DNA of 64,000 bases from CAWDVR01 sp044869805 (GTDB lineage: Bacteria > Acidobacteriota > Thermoanaerobaculia > Multivoradales > SZUA-115), in contig JBIOXV010000072.1 of the NCBI GenBank assembly GCA_044869805.1, forward strand, positions 1 through 64,000. Direction: 5' to 3'. Numbering within the stretch: the first letter of the stretch is position 1; each line of letters opens with the position of its first letter. A program made the position numbers and the translations under genes. Shown one piece after another: positions 26,163 through 33,698 of the stretch. The notes beneath the pieces are model-generated. The model made no database searches. It had not been told where the DNA came from and saw only the letters and a list, made by a program, of their open reading frames with translations.

Positions 26163-28697
26163 ATGGCTCGTTGGTGGGTTGCACTGAGACGAGCTGCGGC
26201 CAGCCGCCAGCGGCTGTGGCGACGCCGGCTCCGGCGGCTGCACCGCGACGGCATGGCTCACTGGCAACGGCGCCTGCTGCGCTCGGCGACGTGGGCGGTG
26301 GTCGGGGCGGCCGCGGCCTTCCTCGCCACCGCGGCGTGGCGCGCGCGCCTGACGGCGCCGGCGCCGACGCTGCTCCTGGTCGATCGTCACGGCGAGTTCC
26401 TGGGCGAGCTCGCCGGCGAGGGCGGCCCAGACTTCGGCTATTGGCCCCTCGAGCGCCTGCCCGAGCGCGTGATGGCGGCGACGCTGGCGCTCGAGGACCG
26501 CCGCTTCTGGCTCCACCCGGGGGTCGATCCCGTGGGCCTCGGCCGTGCCCTCTCCCAGAACCTCGCCGAGGGCCGCACCGTCTCCGGCGCCTCGACGATC
26601 GCCATGCAGGTGGCGCGCCTCGCGCACCCGGGCCCTCGCACCTACCTGCGCAAGGCCCTGGAGTCGACCACCGCGCTGCTGCTCACCGCCCGCTACGGCC
26701 GCCAGCGGGTGCTGCGCCATTACTTGACGATCGTGCCCTACGGCAACCGCATTCACGGCATCGCCTACGCGGCGCGCCGCTACCTGGACAAGCCGGTCGA
26801 CGACCTCTCCTGGGCCGAGATCGCCTTCCTCGCCGCCATCCCCCAGTCGCCGGCCCGCCGCAACCCGTTCGAGTCCCTGGGGAGCCTCGCCGCCGTGGAG
26901 CGCGGCGAGCAGATCCTCGCGCGCCTGGCGGCCGACGGCGTGATCTCCGTGCTCGAGCTGGCGGTGGCCCGCGAGGAGATCCGCCGCATCGCCATCCCGG
27001 CCCGCGGCCGGCGCCCGGACGAGGCCCTGCACGCCGTGCTGCGCTTCCGGGCCATGCAGCGCGACCCGCGAATGGGCCCGGCGCTCGCCGCCGTGCCGCG
27101 GGTCGAGACCACGCTCGATCTGGACCTCGAGCGCCGAGTGGCCTGGGCCGCCTGGCAAACCGTCGAGGAGTGGGAGCGCCGGGGGGTGGGCAACGCCGCC
27201 GTGCTGGTGGTCGACCGCGAGCGCGCCGAGGTGCTGGCCGCCGTGGGGTCGGCCGACTACTTCGACGACCGGCACGCCGGCGCCATCGACTTCCTCTCCG
27301 TGCCTCGCTCCTCGGGGAGCACGCTCAAGCCCTTCCTCTACGCCCTCGCTCTAGAGCGTGGAATCGTCACCTCCGCCTCGCTGCTCGATGACCTCGGGCC
27401 GGCGCCGGGAGGCATTACCAACGCCGACGACCGCTTCCTGGGCCCGCTCCTGCCCCGCTTCGCGCTCGCCAACTCCCGCAACGTGCCGGCGGTCCATCTG
27501 CTGAGCGAGGTCGGGCGCGACGAGCTCTACACCCTGCTCGGCGAGCTCGGGCTCCACGACGGCCGCGAGCCCGCCAGCCGCTACGGGTCGGGCCTCGCCA
27601 TCGGCGCCCTGCCCGTCACCCTCGAGCGACTTGTGGGCGCCTACACCGCGCTCGCCGGTGAGGGCCGCGTGGCCGAGCTGGCCTGGTTCCGCGGCCAGCC
27701 GCGGGCCGAGCCGCGCCAGGTGATTTCCGAGCAGACGGCGCGGCTGGTCACCCTCTTCCTCTCCGACCCGCAGGCGCGCTTGCCCTCCTTCCCTCGCATG
27801 GGCTGGAGCGAGTACCCCTACGCCGTGGCGGTCAAGACCGGCACCTCCTCCAACTTCCGCGACGCCTGGACCGTGGCCTACTCCGGCCGCTACCTGGTGG
27901 GGGTGTGGGTGGGGCACCCGGACCAGCGGCCGATGAGCGAGGCCACCGGCTACGGGGTGGCCGCGCGCCTGGCGCAGGAGGTGATGAACGCCCTGCACCG
28001 CGACCAGCAAGACGGCCAGGACGCCGTCTCCTTCCCGCCGCCCCGCGGCCACCGCGGAGAGCGACTGTGCGCCCTCTCCGGGCAGCTCGCCACCTCCGCC
28101 TGCGATCGCGTGACCCTCGAGTGGCTTCCCCCCGGCGGCGAGCGGGTGGAGCCCTGCCCGGTGCACCGGCCGCTCGCCGTCGATCGCCGCAACGGCTTGC
28201 TGGCCACCGCCGCCACGCCGGCCGCCGAGGTCGAGGTGCGCTCCTTCGTCGAGCTGGCGCCGCGCTACGCCTCCTGGGCGGCGGACGCCGGCCTGCCCCG
28301 CCCGCCGCGGCAGGTGAGCGCGCTGGCGCCGGGCATCCGCCACGCGAGCCTCACCGGCGGGCCCACGGCGAGCGGCGGCGCGGCTTGGCCGGCGAGCGGT
28401 GGCCCAGGCCTCCTGGCGCGAGGCGCCACCACCCGCCTGGAGATCACCTCCCCGGTCCAGGGCGAACGCCTGCTCTTCGACCCCGAAACCCCGCGCCAGC
28501 GCAACACCTTGGCGCTGCGGGTGGTCGTCGACCCGCCCGTGCCGCAGGTCGTGTGGTACGTCGACGGCCAGCCCTTCGCCACCGTCGACTACCCCTTCAG
28601 CACCCGCTGGCCCCTTGCCCCCGGCGAGCACGCCTTCCAGGCCCGCGTGCCGTTCACGGACCTGCGGTCGGGGGTGGTGAGGGTGCGGGTGGAGTGA
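26163..28697 (+). CDS. pbpC: Penicillin-binding protein 1C (bifunctional peptidoglycan synthase)
   Basis: The protein has 844 residues. A cytoplasmic basic tail is followed by a membrane helix (about 40-58) and then a GT51 glycosyltransferase with Glu111 in EDRRFWLHPGVD. The transpeptidase domain carries SxxK at Ser386-Lys389 (STLK), SxN at 438-440 (SRN) and KTG at 558-560. The C-terminal PBP1C-type beta domain is present (DPPVPQVVWYVDGQPF). All catalytic residues are in place, so it should polymerise and cross-link glycan strands. The gene is four bases after the alpha-2-macroglobulin gene, the classic pair. No terminator follows. A damaged toxin-antitoxin locus begins within 25 bases of the stop. 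Confidence 0.96.
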   Translation: MARWWVALRRAAASRQRLWRRRLRRLHRDGMAHWQRRLLRSATWAVVGAAAAFLATAAWRARLTAPAPTLLLVDRHGEFLGELAGEGGPDFGYWPLERLPERVMAATLALEDRRFWLHPGVDPVGLGRALSQNLAEGRTVSGASTIAMQVARLAHPGPRTYLRKALESTTALLLTARYGRQRVLRHYLTIVPYGNRIHGIAYAARRYLDKPVDDLSWAEIAFLAAIPQSPARRNPFESLGSLAAVERGEQILARLAADGVISVLELAVAREEIRRIAIPARGRRPDEALHAVLRFRAMQRDPRMGPALAAVPRVETTLDLDLERRVAWAAWQTVEEWERRGVGNAAVLVVDRERAEVLAAVGSADYFDDRHAGAIDFLSVPRSSGSTLKPFLYALALERGIVTSASLLDDLGPAPGGITNADDRFLGPLLPRFALANSRNVPAVHLLSEVGRDELYTLLGELGLHDGREPASRYGSGLAIGALPVTLERLVGAYTALAGEGRVAELAWFRGQPRAEPRQVISEQTARLVTLFLSDPQARLPSFPRMGWSEYPYAVAVKTGTSSNFRDAWTVAYSGRYLVGVWVGHPDQRPMSEATGYGVAARLAQEVMNALHRDQQDGQDAVSFPPPRGHRGERLCALSGQLATSACDRVTLEWLPPGGERVEPCPVHRPLAVDRRNGLLATAATPAAEVEVRSFVELAPRYASWAADAGLPRPPRQVSALAPGIRHASLTGGPTASGGAAWPASGGPGLLARGATTRLEITSPVQGERLLFDPETPRQRNTLALRVVVDPPVPQVVWYVDGQPFATVDYPFSTRWPLAPGEHAFQARVPFTDLRSGVVRVRVE
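28308..28326 (+). repeat. 19-bp sequence of pbpC repeated downstream (copy 1)
   Basis: The 19 bases starting CGGCAGGTGAGCG here, inside pbpC, recur exactly at 29350-29368, and similarity continues loosely for about ten more bases. The second copy is non-coding, beyond the antitoxin genes, so a fragment of pbpC seems to have been duplicated when that block was inserted or deleted. Confidence 0.55.
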
Positions 28698-28716
28698 AAC
28701 CACGCAGTCGATCTGC

Positions 28717-28746
28717 TTGATGTCGATGTACGCCTGTGCATACAAT
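28717..28746 (+). promoter_or_regulatory. Possible promoter of brnA
   Basis: TTGATG (28717-28722) and TACAAT (28741-28746) are 18 bases apart, four of six and five of six matches to sigma-70 consensus. The boxes lie in the scar left by the brnT deletion, so this may be a new promoter that keeps the orphan antitoxin expressed. Confidence 0.4.
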
Positions 28747-28809
28747 GCGGACATCTCGGCCCGACAAGCAACCGGCATGGAACGCCGCAACTATGAGAAG
28801 GGCCTATGA
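28747..28809 (+). pseudogene. Remnant of BrnT toxin gene (C-terminal end only)
   Basis: The frame ending at 28809 encodes DISARQATGMERRNYEKGL, the conserved C-terminus of BrnT ribonuclease toxins (family pattern ISAR-x-AT-x-x-ER-x-x-YE). Its stop overlaps the BrnA start as ATGA, exactly as in intact brnTA operons. Nothing BrnT-like is found upstream, where pbpC ends at 28697, so roughly the first 70 residues are missing. It is not functional as a toxin. A short frame from ATG 28720 could still be translated into a 29-residue peptide. Confidence 0.78.
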
Positions 28810-29057
28810 AGAAGGAATACGATTTCAGCCAGGCGAAGAGGGGTCCGGTGGTGCCTGTCCCTCCGGGGAAGGCTCGTATCACGATCCGCCTCGACGAGGA
28901 TGTCCTCCAGTGGTTCAAGGACCAAGTCCATGCGGCTGGAGGCGGCAACTACCAGACACTCATCAATGCCGCGCTCCGAGAGTACGTCGAGGCGAAGCGC
29001 GAGTCCTTGGAAACGACGCTCCGAAGGATCATTCGGGAGGAGCTACGGGCGGGCTGA
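28806..29057 (+). CDS. brnA: BrnA-family antitoxin (orphan)
   Basis: This 83-residue antitoxin binds and neutralises BrnT and represses its own operon. The family opening KKEYDFSQAKRGPVVPVPPGK (first residues) and the ribbon-helix-helix part (ITIRLDEDVLQWFKDQVH, then YQTLINAALREYV) are complete, followed by a helical C-terminus. The toxin gene before it is reduced to its last 20 or so codons, so this antitoxin has no partner here. It may persist as an anti-addiction factor against BrnT elsewhere, or as a DNA-binding regulator. The ATG overlaps the remnant's stop, and the ribosome site GAGAAGG is inside the remnant. Confidence 0.88.
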   Translation: MKKEYDFSQAKRGPVVPVPPGKARITIRLDEDVLQWFKDQVHAAGGGNYQTLINAALREYVEAKRESLETTLRRIIREELRAG

Positions 29058-29090
29058 GCCGCTGGCCGGCATTTCCAGCGAGCCGAACCC

Positions 29091-29306
29091 TCAGCCGAGT
29101 GGCAGTCGAGCTCCAGCCCAAGAGGCCAACCGTCGACCCATTTCCTCGTGGCTGATCGTGCGGCCTGCTTCCGCGTCGGCCAGACCGCGCTCGATCATGC
29201 GAGCGAACGCCAGCTCCCGAAGGATCTCCTCGTAGGAGCTGTCCTCAAGAAGCTCCTCGATCGCCGCGAGCGCGTGCTCTTTCGGTGCCCTCTCAGCAGT
29301 GGCCAT
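29091..29306 (-). CDS. Small antitoxin-like protein without visible toxin
   Basis: The protein has 71 residues and is mainly helical. The segment FARMIERGLADAEAGRTISHEE is the usual C-terminal form of RHH/CC2985-type antitoxins that pair with RelE/ParE toxins. A strong AGGAGGA site (29311-29317) and a TACAAT -10 box (29330-29335) precede it. No toxin gene follows on the minus strand, because the space is taken by the convergent brnA. It is therefore the second partnerless antitoxin within 500 bases. The assignment rests on pattern only. It could be a small unrelated regulator. Confidence 0.6.
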   Translation of the reverse strand: MATAERAPKEHALAAIEELLEDSSYEEILRELAFARMIERGLADAEAGRTISHEEMGRRLASWAGARLPLG

Positions 29307-29349
29307 CGGTTCCTCCTCTGAGCCGATCTATTGTAGCCGGCCACTGCCC

Positions 29350-29368
29350 CGGCAGGTGAGCGCGCTGG
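29350..29368 (+). repeat. 19-bp sequence of pbpC repeated downstream (copy 2)
   Basis: This is an exact second copy of 28308-28326, now in non-coding DNA between the antitoxin-like gene and the nuclease gene. Confidence 0.55.
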
Positions 29369-29397
29369 CCCCGGGGCGTCGGCTCTGCGTGCGCCCG

Positions 29398-30345
29398 CTA
29401 CGCTGTCCACGCCTCTTGATGCTTGAGGAACCAGGCGAGGAGTCGCCTCGCCGCGTCGATGCCCTCGCAGACACCTTGCTGCTGCTCGGAACAGGGGCGC
29501 CGCGAGTCGAGCGTTGGCACCCGAATCCGAACGGCGGCCGATCCAGTGGCTCGTGCGAGCGCCATTCCATCCTCGAAGTGGCTGGCGAGAACGGATCTCA
29601 CCTCATTGAGACGCCTGCCCATTCTCGGCAGCTGCAGGTCGACGTAGCCGTAGGTCAGCTTGTGGCAGATCTCCACACCGCCAGTCAATGACGGCGGGCG
29701 AAAACAGATGAAGGTCGCGCCCGATGGCTTCCCTATCGGCTCGCTCATCTCAAGCTCTGGGCCGCGCTCGCTTGCCAGGGTCCAGTAGGAGCGCCAGAAG
29801 TTGGTGACCGACGCGTCCTCTACCGGCTGGTAGCCGAGGGTGCCTTTGTCGATGGCCGATCGCAGGAGCGCTGTCTTGTAGGCCCGCCTCTCGCCCAGCT
29901 CGTCCGCGCCCTGGAACCAGGCGAGGATCTGCTCGTAGGTGACGCGGCCGCCGAAACCCTTCACGGAATCCGCACCGCCGAAGTAGCGCTTCGGCGCGAC
30001 GAGGACCGCGTAGAAGGTGGCGCATCGACCTTGCGCGACGTACCCGTCCCCACGTCTCTGGTAGCGCGCTGCCTGCTCTCGCTGAAACCCAGCTCCGACC
30101 TTGTTCTCGATCAGCAGGCGTGCGCGCTTGCCCTCCGAGTCCGAGAACGCCACTTCCAGATCCGACTCTCCAGTGGAGTCCGTCACGGATCGCTTGGCTT
30201 CGACCAGCCGGCCCAGACGGACATCAGGACCCAGCGCTTGCGCCACGAACCACTCCTGGAATGCAAGGGACGACAGAAACTCTTCGAGCAGCAACAGATC
30301 GACGTCGCGCTCAGACACCCCGGAGATATTGAGGTCGGTGCTCAT
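29398..30345 (-). CDS. PD-(D/E)XK nuclease superfamily protein
   Basis: The protein has 315 residues. The restriction-endonuclease-like core is visible: Asp62 in SDLEVAF, then Glu80 and Lys82 in LLIENK, followed by a Gln-rich helix (FQREQAARY). This is the layout of the PDDEXK_4 type found in many phage-defence and genome-maintenance proteins. The C-terminal half is a mixed domain I do not recognise. The ATG overlaps the stop of the large CRTAC1-type gene, so it is the last gene of the minus-strand operon, an odd place for a nuclease. No methyltransferase or specificity subunit is nearby. DNA binding and cleavage are inferred. Confidence 0.75.
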   Translation of the reverse strand: MSTDLNISGVSERDVDLLLLEEFLSSLAFQEWFVAQALGPDVRLGRLVEAKRSVTDSTGESDLEVAFSDSEGKRARLLIENKVGAGFQREQAARYQRRGDGYVAQGRCATFYAVLVAPKRYFGGADSVKGFGGRVTYEQILAWFQGADELGERRAYKTALLRSAIDKGTLGYQPVEDASVTNFWRSYWTLASERGPELEMSEPIGKPSGATFICFRPPSLTGGVEICHKLTYGYVDLQLPRMGRRLNEVRSVLASHFEDGMALARATGSAAVRIRVPTLDSRRPCSEQQQGVCEGIDAARRLLAWFLKHQEAWTA

Positions 30346-33300
30346 CCAGGCGGCCTGTTGCCCGCCGCTTCTCTCACCAATTCTCCCTCCTCCACCAACG
30401 GCCGGATAAACCTCAACGCCGGGCGGGTGTTGTAGTGCTCCCGGTAGAGGCGGTGGGCGGGGTCGTCGGGGAAGGCGTGGGGTGCCTCGTAGGGGTACTG
30501 CGGCATGCCGTGGTAGGGCAGCGGCTCGACCGATTGGCCATGGGCGGTGTTGGCGTCGGCGTCCTTGGCCCAGCCGTCCACCTTGAGCAGGAAGTCGCGC
30601 CGCCAGCCTTCGGGCAACGGCGGCAGGGCCGCGGCGTCGAACAGCAGGCGGATCTCGTCGCCCGAGCCCAGGATCACCAGGTGGTCGTCGACCTCGGCGA
30701 GCAACTCGCCCACCGGCCCGTAGCGGGTGTAGAGGCCGGGCGTCGGGTTCCACATCGAGAGCGGGCGCTTCTCGGCGTAGACGAAGCGCTCCGGCTGCTT
30801 GCGCTCGGGGTGGATCTCGACGCGGGAGAAGCCGCGGAAGTGCAGGTCAGCGGTCCGCGGCGGAAGCTCGGCGAGGGCCACGCGCGGCGCACCCGGCTCC
30901 GCGGAGAGGAAGATCTCGTCCCAGTAGACGCAGAGGTTGGTGACGATCCGCACCTCGCGCGACGCGGAGAGGAACTTGTCCGTCAGGTCCACCGCGATGG
31001 TCTTGGGCTTGCCGGCGGGGAGCCCTAAGTCCTCGATCACCGTCCGCCACTCGCCGGCGGCGTCCTTGACCTGGAGGTAGGGCATCACCAGCCCGCCGCC
31101 CGCGGCCTGCGCCGCGCCGAGGAAGGTCGAGCCGTCCGCCCAGTCCACCCAGCCGGAGAGGACCAGCACCGCGCGGTTTTCGGCCGCGGCCGCGGGGCCG
31201 AAGTCGAGCTCCAGCCAGTTGAGCTCGGCTACCCCGGCATAGTCGCGGGCAAAGCTATCCGGGTAGGTGCGGTCGCGGGCCAGCAGGCGCTCGGTCACGT
31301 CGCGGCCGCGGTGGTCGCGGGCGGCCACCGGCGGCAGCCGCCGCGAGACGCCGAAGAGCCGGAACTCGGGGAACGGCGGCCCCTTGAATTTGTCGTTGGT
31401 GAAGATCTCGACCTCGGCCGGGTGATCGATCGCCACCAGCCGCACCTGGTCGAGGAAGGCCACCTCGCGCAGCTCCTCGGTGATGCGGATCTCGTAGGCG
31501 CCGTCGCGGGCGACGAGCGATTCGCCGGCGATTTGCACGTACTCGTCGTGATCCACGGGGAAGTACTGGCCGTCGCCGGCCGAGGCGCCGAGCGGCGCCA
31601 CGCCCAGCACGTCGGTGATGAACTCCAGCTCACGACCGTTCCAGGTGAAGATCATCGGGCAGGAGCCGGAGAGGCGCTGTGCCTCCTTGTAGCTCGGCGA
31701 GCCGCCGGCCGCCTGTTTGGTCTCGTTCTGGATCAGACCGTTCGGCCAGGTAATGCGCACCGCGTCGACCTCCGCCGCCCCCGCCAGGCCGAAGAGCAGC
31801 GGCCGGCCCTCGTAGAGCTTCTTCTGGTAGCGGGCGCCGGCCTTGACCTCCACCTCCGAGCCCGGCGCGAGCTTCAGGTTCTTGACTCCTTCGAGGCCCA
31901 CGCGCAGGAAGCGGTTCGCGCCCGGCGTCGTGTTGGTGAGCAGCGAGAGGTTGCCCTGGGAATCCACGGCCGCAAGATCGGTGCGGCCGTCGCCGTCGAG
32001 GTCCTCGGCGGCGAGCGCCACGGCGCCCGCGAGGCCGGCGGCCACGCGGCCTGCCGCGAAGCCGCCGCGGCCGTCGCCCGCCAGCACCAGCCCCACCGCG
32101 GCGAGGTCACCCGCACCGCGGTTCTCGAGGTCGGCGACGACGAACGGCCCGGCGGGTGCGCCCGCCACGGCAGCGGCGCGAAAGCCCCCGCGGTGGTCGT
32201 TGCGCAGGAAGGTGACACCGGTCTTCGCGGCCGCGAAGAGGTCGGTCCAGCCGTCGTTGTCGGCGTCGTAGGCGACGATCGGCCCGCGCTTGAAGCTCGA
32301 GCCCGCGAGCGGCACCGCCTCGTAGCGGCCTGAGAGCCGATCGCGGTAGAGCACGGCGCTGCCGTCCTCGTAGCCCACGGCGATGTCCAGGCCCTGGGTG
32401 TCGGGCACCACGTCGAGGCCCGCCGCGGCCACCGCCCTTCCCTGCTTGAACGGGAAGGACGCGGTCTTGTCGGCAAAGGTGCCGTCGCCGTTGTTGCGCA
32501 GCAGGGCGGAGGCGGCGCCGAAGAGGAAGAGGTCGAGGTCGTAGTCGCGGTCGTAGTCCAGGAACAGCGCGGCGTCGAAGACACCCGCCGGCAGCGCCGC
32601 GGCGTGCGGCGCGAGCTTGCCGGCGCGGTTGGCGAAGAGCCGCGCGCCGCTCTTGGTGAGCAGGCAGATCTCGGGCAGGCTGTCGTTGTCGAGGTCGCCG
32701 GCCGCCGCGCCCACTCCTCCCGTCACCCCTTCGAGCCCGGCCGGCGCCTCCGCGGTGCCGGCTTTGTACAGCTTCACCCCGGCCGCCGAGTACGCCAGCA
32801 GGTCCGGCTTGCGGTCGCCGTCGGCGTCGAGCACCAGGAGGCCCGCGGTGCCCGCGTCCAGACCCGAGGCCAGCTTCCTGGGCGTGAGCTGGAGCTGCGC
32901 CACGGCCGGCGGCGGCGCGCTCTGCCCCGGCTCGATGGTCTCGTAGATCTCCGAGTAGAAGCTCCACTCGAGGTCCTCGGGTACGGCGGCGCCGGCGGTC
33001 CGCTGCTTGATCTCGCGGAAGGTGGCCATCGACTTCTGGGCATCGGCCGCGCGGCCCGCCTTGCGGTAGGCGGTGGCGAGCTGGAAGTGGGGGCCGGCGA
33101 GGTTGGGGTCGAGGCGGGCGGTGCGCTCGAAGGCGGCGAGCGCCTGCTCGGTCCGGCCCTCGAGGTTGTAGAGCACGCCGAGGTTGTACTGGGTGATGGC
33201 CTCGTCCGGGACCCGCTGCGCCATGCCCTCGAGCTGCGCCAGGGCTTCGGCGTAGCGCGAGGCGCGCTTGAAGGCGATCCCCAGGTTGAACCAGGTGTGG

Positions 33301-33698
33301 GGGATCGAGGGGTCCTGTTTCTGCGCGCGCTCGAGCTCGGCGATCCCCTCCTCGGCCTTGCCCGCCTTGAGCAGGGCGAGAGCGTAGTTCACCCGCTCGC
33401 GCGCCGAGCCGGGAGCGAGGTCGAGCGCTGCCTTGAGCTCGGCCACCGCCTCGTACTGGGTGGTGGGGTTCTCGTAGAACGCCTTGCCCAGGTTGCGATG
33501 GTGCCAGAGCTGGTCGTCGGTCGACGATGGACCGGCGGCGATCGCCGCCGGCACGACAGCGAGAGCGACCACCAGCGCCGCCAATCCAGGGCGGCCGAAA
33601 GGGCCGCCCCTACGTCGTTCCCACCGACAGCCTGCATCGTGCAGGGGCAGCCCTCGTGGTTGCCCTCCAGCCGGCCTCTCCCCTCGGTAGACCCTCAT
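30342..33698 (-). CDS. TPR and FG-GAP protein with ASPIC/UnbV and extra C-terminal domain (CRTAC1 type)
   Basis: The protein has 1118 residues. After a signal segment (GLAALVVALAVVPAAIAA, cleavage near residue 55) come five or so TPR repeats (about 60-230), FG-GAP blades with D-x-D-x-D-G loops (about 290-600), and an ASPIC/UnbV-like part (VDAVRITWPNGLIQNE). A C-terminal region of some 400 residues begins CPMIFTWNGRELEFITDV and occurs with such propellers in Acidobacteria-like proteins. The ATG at 33698 overlaps the upstream stop by four bases. It gives a long basic leader of about 35 residues that contains a dispersed repeat (33589-33665), so a later start is possible. It is the most elaborate of the five proteins in the array. 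Confidence 0.85.
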   Translation of the reverse strand: MRVYRGERPAGGQPRGLPLHDAGCRWERRRGGPFGRPGLAALVVALAVVPAAIAAGPSSTDDQLWHHRNLGKAFYENPTTQYEAVAELKAALDLAPGSARERVNYALALLKAGKAEEGIAELERAQKQDPSIPHTWFNLGIAFKRASRYAEALAQLEGMAQRVPDEAITQYNLGVLYNLEGRTEQALAAFERTARLDPNLAGPHFQLATAYRKAGRAADAQKSMATFREIKQRTAGAAVPEDLEWSFYSEIYETIEPGQSAPPPAVAQLQLTPRKLASGLDAGTAGLLVLDADGDRKPDLLAYSAAGVKLYKAGTAEAPAGLEGVTGGVGAAAGDLDNDSLPEICLLTKSGARLFANRAGKLAPHAAALPAGVFDAALFLDYDRDYDLDLFLFGAASALLRNNGDGTFADKTASFPFKQGRAVAAAGLDVVPDTQGLDIAVGYEDGSAVLYRDRLSGRYEAVPLAGSSFKRGPIVAYDADNDGWTDLFAAAKTGVTFLRNDHRGGFRAAAVAGAPAGPFVVADLENRGAGDLAAVGLVLAGDGRGGFAAGRVAAGLAGAVALAAEDLDGDGRTDLAAVDSQGNLSLLTNTTPGANRFLRVGLEGVKNLKLAPGSEVEVKAGARYQKKLYEGRPLLFGLAGAAEVDAVRITWPNGLIQNETKQAAGGSPSYKEAQRLSGSCPMIFTWNGRELEFITDVLGVAPLGASAGDGQYFPVDHDEYVQIAGESLVARDGAYEIRITEELREVAFLDQVRLVAIDHPAEVEIFTNDKFKGPPFPEFRLFGVSRRLPPVAARDHRGRDVTERLLARDRTYPDSFARDYAGVAELNWLELDFGPAAAAENRAVLVLSGWVDWADGSTFLGAAQAAGGGLVMPYLQVKDAAGEWRTVIEDLGLPAGKPKTIAVDLTDKFLSASREVRIVTNLCVYWDEIFLSAEPGAPRVALAELPPRTADLHFRGFSRVEIHPERKQPERFVYAEKRPLSMWNPTPGLYTRYGPVGELLAEVDDHLVILGSGDEIRLLFDAAALPPLPEGWRRDFLLKVDGWAKDADANTAHGQSVEPLPYHGMPQYPYEAPHAFPDDPAHRLYREHYNTRPALRFIRPLVEEGELVREAAGNRPPG
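33589..33665. repeat. Inverted pair of dispersed GC-rich repeat
   Basis: Two 25-bp copies face each other. On the minus strand GTAGGGGCGGCCC is followed by TTTCGGCCGCCC (33589-33613). On the plus strand GCAGGGGCAGCCC is followed by TCGTGGTTGCCC (33641-33665). Each copy is itself a hairpin. The pattern GYAGGGGCRGCCC...GCCC is a repeat common between genes of many high-GC genomes. Here it lies inside the 5' end of a coding region. Confidence 0.7.

Noticed and set aside
21788..26254. A 1488-codon minus-strand open frame opposite alpha-2-macroglobulin
   Set aside because: It is a shadow of high GC at third positions. The plus strand carries the thioester and macroglobulin motifs.
29398..30345. 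A restriction-modification or defence island around the PD-(D/E)XK protein
   Set aside because: No methyltransferase, helicase, integrase or other defence gene is nearby. The gene is the tail of the propeller operon.
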